Counted from the first letter of the stretch, positions 1-6,686 are shown. The stretch: 9,733 nucleotides of DNA from an uncultured bacterium (GCA_937958665.1 CALGNM010000184.1:1-9733), one strand, 5' to 3'. Notes: generated from the sequence alone by a model not told the origin. Numbers and translations are program-made.

Positions 1-45
1 CCACCGAGATCTACACTCTTTCCCTACACGACGCTCTTCCGATCT
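1..45 (+). other. Illumina TruSeq/P5 adapter remnant (artefact)
   Basis: These 45 bases match the 3' part of the Illumina TruSeq universal adapter, ending in the familiar GCTCTTCCGATCT. Their exact reverse complement closes the window at 9689-9733. This is untrimmed library sequence and not genomic DNA. Genomic sequence starts at 46. Confidence 0.97.
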
Positions 46-95
46 GGTGGGCCATGATCGGCGGCATCATGATGTACGGCACCGGCCTGAAATAA
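46..95 (+). CDS. C-terminal fragment of a membrane protein, probably CcdA/DsbD-type (5' truncated)
   Basis: An open frame entering from the contig edge reads WAMIGGIMMYGTGLK and stops at TAA 93-95. The fragment is hydrophobic and Gly/Met-rich, like the end of a last transmembrane helix with a short basic tail. The next gene is an exported thioredoxin-fold lipoprotein 26 bp downstream. Families of cytochrome c biogenesis CcdA/DsbD beta-domain proteins, which carry electrons across the inner membrane, are often encoded next to such thioredoxins. That assignment is inferred from context, because 15 residues are too few for a family call. Everything upstream is lost to the adapter junction. Confidence 0.45.
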
Positions 96-121
96 ACATT
101 CAACCAATTGTGAGGTAATAA

Positions 122-643
122 ATGAAGAGGATCCTATCGGTCGCCATCATGACCCTGGCATTGCTGTCCAGCGTGTCCTGCGCCGGGGGAAAGAAACCCG
201 AATCAACTGAGGCCCAAGCTTCTGGGGCCAAGGTCGAATGGATGGCCTTCGACGCTGCCATGGCCCAGGCCGCCCAGGAGAACCGCTACGTGGTGGTGGA
301 TTTCTACACCGACTGGTGCAAGTGGTGCAAGGTGATGGACCAGAAGACCTACTCCGATTCCCTGGTGGCCAGATCGATCAAAGATAACTTCGTAGCGGCC
401 AAGATAGACGGAGAAAGCCAGGAGAAGATCACCTACCGGGGAAAAGCGATGACTAAGGCGGAGTTCACCATGAACATGAAGGTCAGCGGCTTCCCCACCA
501 CCCTGTTCATGGACAGCCAAGGCAACGTCATCGGCACCCTGCCGGGCTACATAGAGGCCCCGGTATTCCTGAAGATACTTGGCTATGTCTCCACCGAGGC
601 CTATAAGACGGTGAAGCTGGATGACTACCTCTCCGGCAAGTGA
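122..643 (+). CDS. Thioredoxin-fold lipoprotein (DsbD gamma/TlpA-like)
   Basis: The product is 173 residues. A basic start and hydrophobic stretch (about residues 4-18) lead to Cys20 in an SVSC lipobox with Ala at +2, so a lipid-anchored envelope protein is expected, probably in the outer membrane. The thioredoxin fold follows from about residue 38. The active site is CKWC (Cys66, Cys69) in the context DFYTDWCKWC, and the cis-proline loop is GFPTT (Pro125). This resembles the thioredoxin_7 and DsbD C-terminal families, whose members pass electrons to periplasmic disulfides. A GAGG Shine-Dalgarno at 112-115 lies 6 nt before the ATG. The gene sits just after a probable CcdA-like gene and 1 nt before a CXXC miniprotein, which suggests a split DsbD-like relay. 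The substrate is unknown. The fold is secure; the role is inferred. Confidence 0.88.
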   Translation: MKRILSVAIMTLALLSSVSCAGGKKPESTEAQASGAKVEWMAFDAAMAQAAQENRYVVVDFYTDWCKWCKVMDQKTYSDSLVARSIKDNFVAAKIDGESQEKITYRGKAMTKAEFTMNMKVSGFPTTLFMDSQGNVIGTLPGYIEAPVFLKILGYVSTEAYKTVKLDDYLSGK

Positions 644-644
644 G

Positions 645-785
645 ATGAGGGCTCGAAGGACGCTGGCCCTGGTGTTAGCCGGACTGGCCCTGGCCTTGGC
701 CGGGGCGGGGATCTTCCGCAACGAGCTGAAGATAGTGGTGCGCAACGCCCGGGCGGTCTGCTACTCCTGCATCGGTCTGCAGTAG
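645..785 (+). CDS. CXXC miniprotein, CD1871A-like, single-pass membrane (46 aa)
   Basis: This short ORF begins one nucleotide after the preceding stop (TGA-g-ATG), so translational coupling is likely. It encodes 46 residues: a basic N-terminus (MRARR), one Leu/Ala/Gly-rich membrane segment (about residues 6-23), then a short polar helix ending in CYSCIGLQ with Cys39 and Cys42. This layout, one TM helix and a terminal CxxCIG motif, matches from memory what is annotated as the CD1871A family CXXC motif-containing protein, often found near CcdA and thioredoxin-like genes. If that is right, the dithiol would lie at the membrane surface and could relay electrons between the CcdA-type protein and the lipoprotein thioredoxin. 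Codon use matches the neighbours. No biochemical function is established as far as I know. Confidence 0.72.
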   Translation: MRARRTLALVLAGLALALAGAGIFRNELKIVVRNARAVCYSCIGLQ

Positions 786-844
786 ACTGATAATTACCCC
801 CCTCCACCCAACTGGATAAACCATCAACGGCGAGAGGAAATGAT

Positions 845-1300
845 ATGACGGCCATCAAGCTGGGGCGGGAGTTACCCGACTTCGTCCTGAAGGATCAGCA
901 CAACCAAGAGTTCCGGCTGAGCGATTTCCGGGGCCGCAAGGTACTGCTCTCTTTCCACCCCCTGGCCTGGACCAAGGTCTGTGCCCGCCAGATGCAGTCG
1001 CTGGAGAAGGGCTTCAAGACCCTGGACCTGCTGAACACCTACCCGGCAGGACTCAGCGTTGATGCCATACCCGCCAAGCACGCCTGGGGCCGGGCCCTGA
1101 AGATAAGGAGCCTCCGGATGCTGTCCGACTTCTGGCCCCATGGCGAGGTGGCTCGCAAGCTGGGCCTGTTGCGCAAGGAGGGGTTCTCCGAGCGGGCAAA
1201 TATTATTGTAGATGAATATGGAAAGGTAATCTGGTCCAAAGTTTACCCCATAAAAGAGCTGCCGGATATCAAAGAAATTATCAGCTTTCTGTCAAAATAA
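845..1300 (+). CDS. AhpC/TSA-family peroxiredoxin, single-cysteine
   Basis: The product is 151 residues with no signal peptide, so it is probably cytoplasmic. The N-terminus (GRELPDFVLKDQ, then RLSDFRGRKVLLSF) is typical of the redoxin/AhpC-TSA fold. The peroxidatic motif PxxxTxxC is present as PLAWTKVC with Cys46. It is the only cysteine in the protein, so no resolving cysteine is available, and reduction must come from a partner thiol (1-Cys, AhpE-like mechanism). Length is near the usual size for short bacterioferritin-comigratory/AhpE-type members. GAGAGG at 832-837 precedes the ATG. An ATG at 840 in another frame stops after two codons. The gene lies 59 nt after the CXXC miniprotein and before a terminator, so it is probably the last gene of the redox operon. 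The physiological reductant is not visible. Confidence 0.85.
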   Translation: MTAIKLGRELPDFVLKDQHNQEFRLSDFRGRKVLLSFHPLAWTKVCARQMQSLEKGFKTLDLLNTYPAGLSVDAIPAKHAWGRALKIRSLRMLSDFWPHGEVARKLGLLRKEGFSERANIIVDEYGKVIWSKVYPIKELPDIKEIISFLSK

Positions 1301-1320
1301 CGATTAATATTAGCTGATTT

Positions 1321-1350
1321 AACGCCACCAGCCATGCAGGTGGCGTTTTT
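1321..1350 (+). terminator. Rho-independent terminator after the redox cluster
   Basis: A perfect 9-bp stem, AACGCCACC at 1321-1329 with GGTGGCGTT at 1339-1347, encloses a 9-nt loop and runs into a T tract ending at 1350. It lies 20 nt past the peroxiredoxin stop and should separate that operon from the regulator unit. Confidence 0.9.
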
Positions 1351-1414
1351 AAATACATGCAATGCAATAACATAATAAATTATTGAGATTTTTATATTTT
1401 TTTAGAAAAAGCTC

Positions 1415-1443
1415 TTGACAAAATTATGAATTAATGATATAAT
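1415..1443 (+). promoter_or_regulatory. Consensus sigma70 promoter of the TetR-family gene
   Basis: TTGACA (1415-1420) and TATAAT (1438-1443) both match consensus perfectly and are separated by exactly 17 bp. The DNA upstream (about 1351-1414) is strongly A/T-rich with A and T runs, resembling an UP element. Such a strong promoter directly overlapped downstream by an operator is the usual design for an autorepressed regulator. Transcription would start near 1450. Confidence 0.85.
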
Positions 1444-1455
1444 ACAAACGTTTGA
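1444..1455. promoter_or_regulatory. Putative TetR operator O1 (autoregulation)
   Basis: ACAAACGTTTGA contains the perfect 10-bp palindrome CAAACGTTTG (1445-1454). It begins one base after the -10 box and covers the expected transcription start, so a bound protein would block initiation. Eleven of its 12 bases match a second site at 2222-2233. The binding protein is inferred to be the TetR-family product encoded directly downstream. Confidence 0.75.
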
Positions 1456-1473
1456 TTAATTATCGGAGATATA

Positions 1474-2178
1474 ATGACACGCAAAAGCAATAATGTCGGC
1501 GACGCCAAAAAGCGCATCTTCGATTCCGCGGTACAGCTGTTCGTAGAAAAGGGATACTCCGCGGTGGGGGTTCGGGAGATCGCCCGGGAGGCCGGCGTCA
1601 ATATCGCCATGATCAACTATTACTATGGAGGCAAGGCCGGCATTTTGAAGGATATTTTGGAGGACGCCTCCGCCAAGTACTACCAGGCCCAGGCCGCGGC
1701 CGGCGACAACAGCACCCCGCCCGAGGTTCGGGTCCGCAACCTGGTGGCCAACGTGGTCAGGTTCTTCCGGGAGAACACCAACGAGGCGCTGATATTCTTC
1801 AACAGCACGGTCTACAACATTGAGGAAATCAAGTACGGGGCGGAGAAGTGGGGGCGCCTGTACTTTGAGCTAATGGGGGAGCTGTTCTCCCAGATGGGTG
1901 TTGACCTCAAGGACCCGGTGCATGCCAGCATTTACAACGGCTATCTGGGGGGCATGATCAAGACCCACTTCCAACACCGCCGGGACATGGAACGGTTGAC
2001 CCAAAAATCAGCCCAGGGTCCGGAACAGGAAAAGGCCCCCGGCCAGCTTGTTTTTGACGACCTGTTCTACCAGAAGTTTGTTGACCTGCTGGTTGACCAG
2101 TATTTTCACGGGGTGTTCTATGCCACCCAGAATTATCGGATGAGATATTCAACCCCGGTGAAACAAAACGATGAATAA
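1474..2178 (+). CDS. TetR/AcrR-family transcriptional repressor
   Basis: The product is 234 residues. Residues 11-60 form a typical TetR_N DNA-binding domain: helix 1 (AKKRIFDSAVQLFVEKG), then the helix-turn-helix VREIAREAGVNIAMINYYYGGKAGI, with the usual Y-Y-G-K signature before helix 4. The remaining 170 residues are mostly helical and would form the ligand-binding and dimerisation domain; I do not recognise the inducer class. GGAG at 1465-1468 sits 5 nt before the ATG. The gene is monocistronic in appearance, with its own consensus promoter and overlapping palindrome. An equivalent palindrome precedes the next gene, so the protein probably represses itself and that neighbour. The lower-GC promoter region contrasts with the GC-rich coding sequence. 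Confidence 0.92.
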   Translation: MTRKSNNVGDAKKRIFDSAVQLFVEKGYSAVGVREIAREAGVNIAMINYYYGGKAGILKDILEDASAKYYQAQAAAGDNSTPPEVRVRNLVANVVRFFRENTNEALIFFNSTVYNIEEIKYGAEKWGRLYFELMGELFSQMGVDLKDPVHASIYNGYLGGMIKTHFQHRRDMERLTQKSAQGPEQEKAPGQLVFDDLFYQKFVDLLVDQYFHGVFYATQNYRMRYSTPVKQNDE

Positions 2179-2213
2179 ATACGTATTGTTTTCGACACCA
2201 ATTTTTTTACCAC

Positions 2214-2242
2214 ATGCTTAAACAAACGTTTGTCTATATAGT
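2214..2242 (+). promoter_or_regulatory. Possible weak promoter containing the second operator
   Basis: TATAGT (2237-2242) resembles a -10 box. Seventeen bp upstream is ATGCTT (2214-2219), a poor -35. The palindrome at 2222-2233 lies wholly in the spacer, a classic repressor position. The weak -35 makes this tentative. Confidence 0.35.
2222..2233. promoter_or_regulatory. Putative TetR operator O2
   Basis: ACAAACGTTTGT is a perfect 12-bp palindrome. It shares 11 bases with the site at 1444-1455. It lies 39 bp before the start of the small exported protein, between possible -35 and -10 elements, so binding by the TetR-family product would shut off that gene. Confidence 0.75.
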
Positions 2243-2271
2243 CATAAACACCATTTATTTAGGAGATAGCC

Positions 2272-2622
2272 ATGAAACAGCTAATCACAATCCTCTTTCT
2301 GCTGGCTTTGGCCGGCAGAGCCACCGCCCTGCCCTGCCCCGAACAGATAATCGCCAACAAGGCTTCGGAAAGCCTCATGACCTCCAGCCCGGAACAGGCT
2401 AGGGCCCTGATTGGAATCTCTGAACGTGCCACCTTCCCCAGCAGCCCCCTCAACATCGGAAGCCGCCTGCATATGCTGGGCATAAAGGCCGCCAAGGTTC
2501 TGGGCAGCATGGCGGTGAAGAACAGCTGCCGCTTGGTAGGCAGGAGTGTCGCCTCCCCGTCGGCCGGGCACGTTCACGTTAACTACGAGATGTCCCTCAA
2601 GAGGGGCCGCTTGCCCAACTGA
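2272..2622 (+). CDS. Small exported protein of unknown function, probable TetR target
   Basis: The product is 116 residues and I do not recognise the family. AGGAG at 2261-2265 lies 6 nt before the ATG. The N-terminus MKQLITILFLLALAGRATA is a good signal peptide, probably cleaved near residue 19, leaving a mature chain of about 97 residues. That chain has two cysteines (Cys22 and Cys86) that could form a disulfide, a GHVHV histidine pair near the C-terminus, and a basic tail. Codon use matches the neighbours. An operator matching that of the upstream TetR-family gene precedes it, so expression is probably induced by the regulator's ligand. TetR neighbours are usually efflux or enzyme genes, and neither is seen here. 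A truncated ancestral gene cannot be excluded. Confidence 0.65.
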   Translation: MKQLITILFLLALAGRATALPCPEQIIANKASESLMTSSPEQARALIGISERATFPSSPLNIGSRLHMLGIKAAKVLGSMAVKNSCRLVGRSVASPSAGHVHVNYEMSLKRGRLPN

Positions 2623-2673
2623 CGTTGCCTCGGGTCAGAGCTATGAAACAAAGGCCTTTCCCAATCCGTAGTT

Positions 2674-2703
2674 TTAACAGGTCCGGGAACCCGGGCCTAA
2701 ATT
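2674..2703 (+). promoter_or_regulatory. Possible promoter with a dyad in its spacer, upstream of the DUF5916 gene
   Basis: TTAACA (2674-2679) and TAAATT (2698-2703) are separated by 18 bp. An inverted repeat covers the spacer: AGGTCCGGG (2679-2687) against CCCGGGCCT (2690-2698), with one mismatch that is a G-U pair in RNA. A dyad inside an extended spacer recalls MerR-type control. It could instead be a weak attenuator or terminator hairpin of the preceding gene, although no T tract follows. Tentative. Confidence 0.3.
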
Positions 2704-2728
2704 AAATCCCAAGATCAAGAGGATTGTC

Positions 2729-4945
2729 ATGAAAAACAAACTCCTTTCGGGCCTAATCTTACTGTCGCTGTTGGCCGGATCGAGCCCGGCCCTGGCGGCG
2801 GACGGAGCTGAATCCAAGACCGTCAAGGTCGTAAGGGTCAGCCAGGCACCCAAGATAGACGGAGCCATCGAGGAGCTGTGGCTGCAGGCCGAGCCGGCCA
2901 CCGGGTTCGTTCAGCGGTCGCCCTATGAGAACGCCGAGCCGGCCGAATCCACCGAGGTCTTTCTGTTGCAGGACGACCACAACCTCTATGCCGCCTTCCG
3001 CTGCCATTCCAAGAAAAGCCCGCCGGTGGCCAGCTACACCAAGGACGAGGACTACGTGATGCTGGGCATCGACCCGCTGGGATCACAGACTAGCGCCTAC
3101 TTCTTCCAGGTCTTCGCCAGCGGCCTGTATTACGACGGACTGGTGTTGGATGACGGCCAGACCATTGACATCACCTGGGAGGGGGTGTGGGACCAGAAGG
3201 TGAAGCTGTACCCCGACCGGATGGAGGTGGAGATGCGGATACCTTTCAAGTCCATCCGCTACAAGCAGGGACTTTCGGAATGGGGGATCCAGTTCCAGAG
3301 GCACCACGCCCGAAACTGGGAGGATGATTTCTGGGTGCCGGTGCCCCAGAGGGAGCACAGCATGGTGTCCCGCTGGGGCTCGCTATCCGGGGTGGAACCA
3401 CGCTCCGAAGGCTATTACTTCGAGCTGTTCCCCGAGGGTTTCGTACGCTACGAGAAATTCAGCGGTGAGACGGCCGCCCTCAAGCCCAAGGCCAGCCTGA
3501 GCCTGAAGTGGGACCTGACACCCCAGACCACCTTCAACGCCACCGCCTATCCGGACTTCGCCCAGATCGAGTCGGACCCCTATTCCCTCAATCTCTCCCG
3601 CTATCCCACCTATCTCCAGGAGCAGCGGCCGTTTTTCGTGGACGGCGGGGACGTCTTCCGGTTCTCCACCATCAGCGAAAGCAACTTCCAACCCCTTAAC
3701 ATCTTCTATTCCCGGATGGTGGGGCGCTCGGTCAACGGCGAGGCGGTCCCCATCATCGGCGGCCTCAAGCTGACCCACAAGGGCCGCAACTGGAGCTCCG
3801 GATTGCTGGCGGCCGGCACTGACCAGTTCGATGACAGCGTCCGGCTGGGCGGCTACAAATACCAGGTCTTCGAGCCCCGCCGCGGCTTCGGGGTGGCCCG
3901 GGCCAGCCGGAACTTGTGGGGCAATTCCCAGCTGGGGGTGCTGGCCAGCGGCATGGTGCTGAACCGCGACACCTTCAACCTGGCGGCCGGAATGGATGCC
4001 GTCTACCGCTTCGGCTCCAGCCAGCTGATTGCCCAAGGGGCGGTCAGCGACCGGAACAACAAGCGGGGCTGGGCTTTCAGCTCCGGCTTCCGGGGCTTCA
4101 CCGGCCGCTTCCTGAGCATGGCCACCCTGGAGGCCATCGACGACTCCTTTGACGTCGCCGACATCGGCTTCGTCCCCTGGTCCGGGCGCCGCCGGGCCAG
4201 CGCCATGTCCGGTCCGTTCTGGACTTTCCGCAGCGGCAGTCTGCGCAACTTGTACCTGGCCGGCGGAATCAACGCCGTGCGGGAGCCGGGAGTGGACAGC
4301 TGGTCGCGCTACGGCTTCATCAACACCAGCGCCAACCTGCGCAGCAACTGGGGAGGCGGGTTGGAGGCGGTCTACGGCCGCAACTTCGGCTTCGACCCCT
4401 ACCGCCTGGCCGAGTTCGACAATATCTACCGCAGCGCCAGCCTCAACCTGTGGGGCCTGCTGTGGGGCAACAACTTCAACTGCAGCTCCACCTATGAGTA
4501 TGGCTATAACTACCAGCGGGGGTACGCCGCCTACCAGGGCTCGAACTTCTTCATGTACAACTACTCCATCGTCTCGCCCCTCAGCCTGGGGGCCGCCGCC
4601 AACCTGTGGATGGAGTGGGACCAGCAGAACCGGCTGATCGACATGTATCCCCGGCTGAGGCCCAGCCTGATCTGGCGCATCCGGTCCGACATGACCCTGA
4701 ACGGGTTTAATGAGATGGTGATGTTCACCCCGGAGGACCGAATTTCGCGGACCACCCTGACCACCAACCGTCTGGGGCTGCTGTTCTCCTGGAACTTTCG
4801 CCCCAAGAGCTGGCTGTACCTGGCCTTCAATGATTACTCCGGGCAGGAGCCCGTACTCAACCAGAGCCAGCAGGTGGCCGACTACGTGATGAAGCCGCAA
4901 TACGCCATCGGGGCCGTCAAGCTGCGCTACCTGCTGTATTTTTAG
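2729..4945 (+). CDS. DUF5916 outer-membrane beta-barrel protein with N-terminal CBM9-like domain
   Basis: The product is 738 residues. A signal peptide (about 1-23, ending ALA) is followed by a carbohydrate-binding-family-9-like domain at about 33-225, starting with APKIDGAIEELW and including EVEMRIPFKSIRY. From about 230 the protein fits the DUF5916 beta-barrel: the diagnostic segments YPDFAQIESDP (274-284) and EQRPFFVDGGDVF (298-310) are present, then many alternating aromatic strands. It ends in LRYLLYF, and a terminal Phe after a beta strand is the usual BAM recognition signal. Length is normal for the family. AGAGG at 2718-2722 precedes the ATG by 6 nt. The gene is flanked by a possible promoter and a strong terminator, so it is probably transcribed alone. 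DUF5916 proteins are often labelled hydrolases, but the substrate and activity are unknown to me; glycan binding or uptake at the outer membrane is an inference. Confidence 0.88.
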   Translation: MKNKLLSGLILLSLLAGSSPALAADGAESKTVKVVRVSQAPKIDGAIEELWLQAEPATGFVQRSPYENAEPAESTEVFLLQDDHNLYAAFRCHSKKSPPVASYTKDEDYVMLGIDPLGSQTSAYFFQVFASGLYYDGLVLDDGQTIDITWEGVWDQKVKLYPDRMEVEMRIPFKSIRYKQGLSEWGIQFQRHHARNWEDDFWVPVPQREHSMVSRWGSLSGVEPRSEGYYFELFPEGFVRYEKFSGETAALKPKASLSLKWDLTPQTTFNATAYPDFAQIESDPYSLNLSRYPTYLQEQRPFFVDGGDVFRFSTISESNFQPLNIFYSRMVGRSVNGEAVPIIGGLKLTHKGRNWSSGLLAAGTDQFDDSVRLGGYKYQVFEPRRGFGVARASRNLWGNSQLGVLASGMVLNRDTFNLAAGMDAVYRFGSSQLIAQGAVSDRNNKRGWAFSSGFRGFTGRFLSMATLEAIDDSFDVADIGFVPWSGRRRASAMSGPFWTFRSGSLRNLYLAGGINAVREPGVDSWSRYGFINTSANLRSNWGGGLEAVYGRNFGFDPYRLAEFDNIYRSASLNLWGLLWGNNFNCSSTYEYGYNYQRGYAAYQGSNFFMYNYSIVSPLSLGAAANLWMEWDQQNRLIDMYPRLRPSLIWRIRSDMTLNGFNEMVMFTPEDRISRTTLTTNRLGLLFSWNFRPKSWLYLAFNDYSGQEPVLNQSQQVADYVMKPQYAIGAVKLRYLLYF

Positions 4946-4989
4946 GGGGAGGTCGGCAGATTCAATATTGATCTACCCACAACAGACTC

Positions 4990-5023
4990 AAAGCCGCTTC
5001 CATTTTTGGGGAAGCGGCTTTTT
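4990..5023 (+). terminator. Strong intrinsic terminator after the DUF5916 gene
   Basis: A perfect 12-bp stem pairs AAAGCCGCTTCC (4990-5001) with GGAAGCGGCTTT (5010-5021) around an 8-nt loop and ends in a T run (5019-5023). It is 44 nt past the stop codon and immediately precedes a new promoter. Confidence 0.95.
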
Positions 5024-5026
5024 CGC

Positions 5027-5055
5027 TTGACAACCTATATCCCCTGCGTTACAAT
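5027..5055 (+). promoter_or_regulatory. Near-consensus sigma70 promoter of the lipoprotein/nitroreductase operon
   Basis: TTGACA (5027-5032) is perfect and TACAAT (5050-5055) differs from consensus at one base. The spacer is exactly 17 bp. Transcription should start near 5062, giving a leader of only about 23 nt before the ATG at 5085. No operator-like palindrome is visible around it, so expression may be constitutive. Confidence 0.8.
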
Positions 5056-5084
5056 GGCGAAAAGGCCAACCCATCGTTTACAAT

Positions 5085-6686
5085 ATGAAAAAGATCGCTT
5101 TGGTGTCAGCCGGACTGCTGGCCCTGGCCCTGATCGCCACCACCTGCGCCCGGCAGTACGGCTTCCGGCGCAGCTACAGCCAGGCCAACGCCCTGTTGCA
5201 CGACAGCCAGAACCTGGCTGCCAAGCCGTTTCTGAAGGCTCACCTTCGGAACGGGAGCATCTGCATCCTGCGCGACTCCTGGCAGGTTGACACCATCTAC
5301 CGCCACCTGGAGGGCACCGGGGACCTCTACGATTTCAACCGCCAGCTTCTGAAGCAGGGGCCCCTGCTGATCGACCTGGACAGCGTGGCTGTTTTCGAGA
5401 CCAACCGGAAGCTGACCGGATCGGAGAATGAGCGGGTCTCGGCCCTGACCATTTTGGCCGGTCTGGATCTGGTGCTGGGCATCTTCTGCCTGACCAACCC
5501 CAAGGCCTGCTTCGGCTCCTGCCCCACCTTCTATCTGGGCTCGGGCGATAACCTCTTCCACTCCGACGCCGAGGGATTCACCAACTCCATCGCCCCCTGC
5601 CTGGAGGCTGGCGACATCGACGCCCTGGACAACGGGCGGATCGTTGGCGGCCGGCTGTCCCTTATGATGAAGAACGAGGCCATGGAGACCCATGTGGTTA
5701 AGGAGGTTAAAATCTACGCCGTCCCCCGCCGGGATGGCGAGCGGGTCTTCCATACCCCGGGGGACAAATTTTTCCTCTGCCGCCGGATACGGCCTCCCGC
5801 CAGCGCCCGGGCCGACGAGGGCGACTGCCTGGAGCAGCTGAAGGGAAACGACAAGCGGGAGCGCTTCAGCCTGTCGGACCCAGAAAACATGAGAAGCCGC
5901 GAGGAGATCGCCCTGGCCTTCGACCCGTCCGGAATGGGCGACCGCCTGGGCCTGGCCATCGGCTTCCGCCAGACCCTGATGACCACCTACCTGATCTACA
6001 GCGCTTTCGGCTACATGGGCGACGAGATGGGCGGCATTCTGGCCCGGCTGGAGCAGGACGGCCCCCGGAAGGCCGACTTGGGCGGCATCCGCCGGGAGCT
6101 GGGGGACATCGAGATATACCGATGGGACCATGACGGAGGCCGGTGGCAAAAACAGGGCGGATTCTACGAGACCGGGCCCATCGCCGTCAACCATCAGTTC
6201 CTGCCCTTGGATGGCCCCAACGACGGCCGGGAGGTCCGGATAAAGCTGGTTTTAAACCGCGGCCTGTGGCGGATAGACTACCTGGCCCTGGCCGAGATAG
6301 TTGAGCAAGTCCAACCGATAGTGCTGGCCACCGAAACGATCGAATATATTAAGACCGGAGACGAGCCAGCCCTTTCTTCAGCTGCTTCCCCTGACAGGCC
6401 AGTCATTTCCATGCCCGGAGACGTCCGCAATTTCAGGTTCCGACTGCCCAACCCCGCGGAGGATTACGAGCTGTTCCTATATTCCCGGGGCTATTATCTG
6501 GAGTGGATGCGCAGCAGCTGGGTCAAGGAGAAGGATTTGGGCCGGTTGGCCCGGATGCTGATGGTGCCGAGGCTGTATTTGAAGGAGGAGGCCGCCGACT
6601 ACAAGCGATACGAGACGGTGATGGAACGGGAGTTCTGGGAAACCCGGATCGACAACCGGATGTTCAGCTACTATGAAAAGAAGTAG
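5085..6686 (+). CDS. Exported, probably lipid-anchored protein with CFGSCPTFY motif, unknown function
   Basis: The product is 533 residues. The N-terminus MKKIALVSAGLLALALIATTC is a membrane-targeting signal. Cys21 may be lipidated, although Thr at -1 is an unusual lipobox residue. A second hydrophobic stretch (about 119-136) leads into NPKACFGSCPTFYLG (138-152), with Cys135, Cys142 and Cys146 clustered. The C-terminal third contains LPNPAEDYELFLYSRGYYLEWMR (from about 454). The CFGSCPxF element is reminiscent of a CFGTCPxY motif I associate with DUF6438-type proteins, but I cannot claim homology. The start is fixed by a strong promoter about 30 bp upstream, yet no convincing Shine-Dalgarno lies before the ATG. 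The gene overlaps the next one by 14 nt. Function is unknown. Confidence 0.75.
   Translation: MKKIALVSAGLLALALIATTCARQYGFRRSYSQANALLHDSQNLAAKPFLKAHLRNGSICILRDSWQVDTIYRHLEGTGDLYDFNRQLLKQGPLLIDLDSVAVFETNRKLTGSENERVSALTILAGLDLVLGIFCLTNPKACFGSCPTFYLGSGDNLFHSDAEGFTNSIAPCLEAGDIDALDNGRIVGGRLSLMMKNEAMETHVVKEVKIYAVPRRDGERVFHTPGDKFFLCRRIRPPASARADEGDCLEQLKGNDKRERFSLSDPENMRSREEIALAFDPSGMGDRLGLAIGFRQTLMTTYLIYSAFGYMGDEMGGILARLEQDGPRKADLGGIRRELGDIEIYRWDHDGGRWQKQGGFYETGPIAVNHQFLPLDGPNDGREVRIKLVLNRGLWRIDYLALAEIVEQVQPIVLATETIEYIKTGDEPALSSAASPDRPVISMPGDVRNFRFRLPNPAEDYELFLYSRGYYLEWMRSSWVKEKDLGRLARMLMVPRLYLKEEAADYKRYETVMEREFWETRIDNRMFSYYEKK

Noticed and set aside
2178-2210. Terminator after the TetR gene (AATACGTATT palindrome and a T7 run)
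   Set aside because: The palindrome is AT-rich and not next to the T run. The stem adjacent to the T run is only about 4 bp.
3383-4900. Long minus-strand open frame of about 505 codons antisense to the DUF5916 gene
   Set aside because: It mirrors GC-rich codons of a convincing + strand gene. Its translation is low-complexity (Gly, Val, Ala, Gln) with no recognisable domain, and it carries no signal or motif of its own.
5106-6194. Minus-strand open frame of about 362 codons antisense to the 533-residue protein gene
   Set aside because: It has the same shadow pattern as the other antisense frame: Val/Gln/Gly-rich composition and no motif. The + strand gene has a promoter and a signal sequence.
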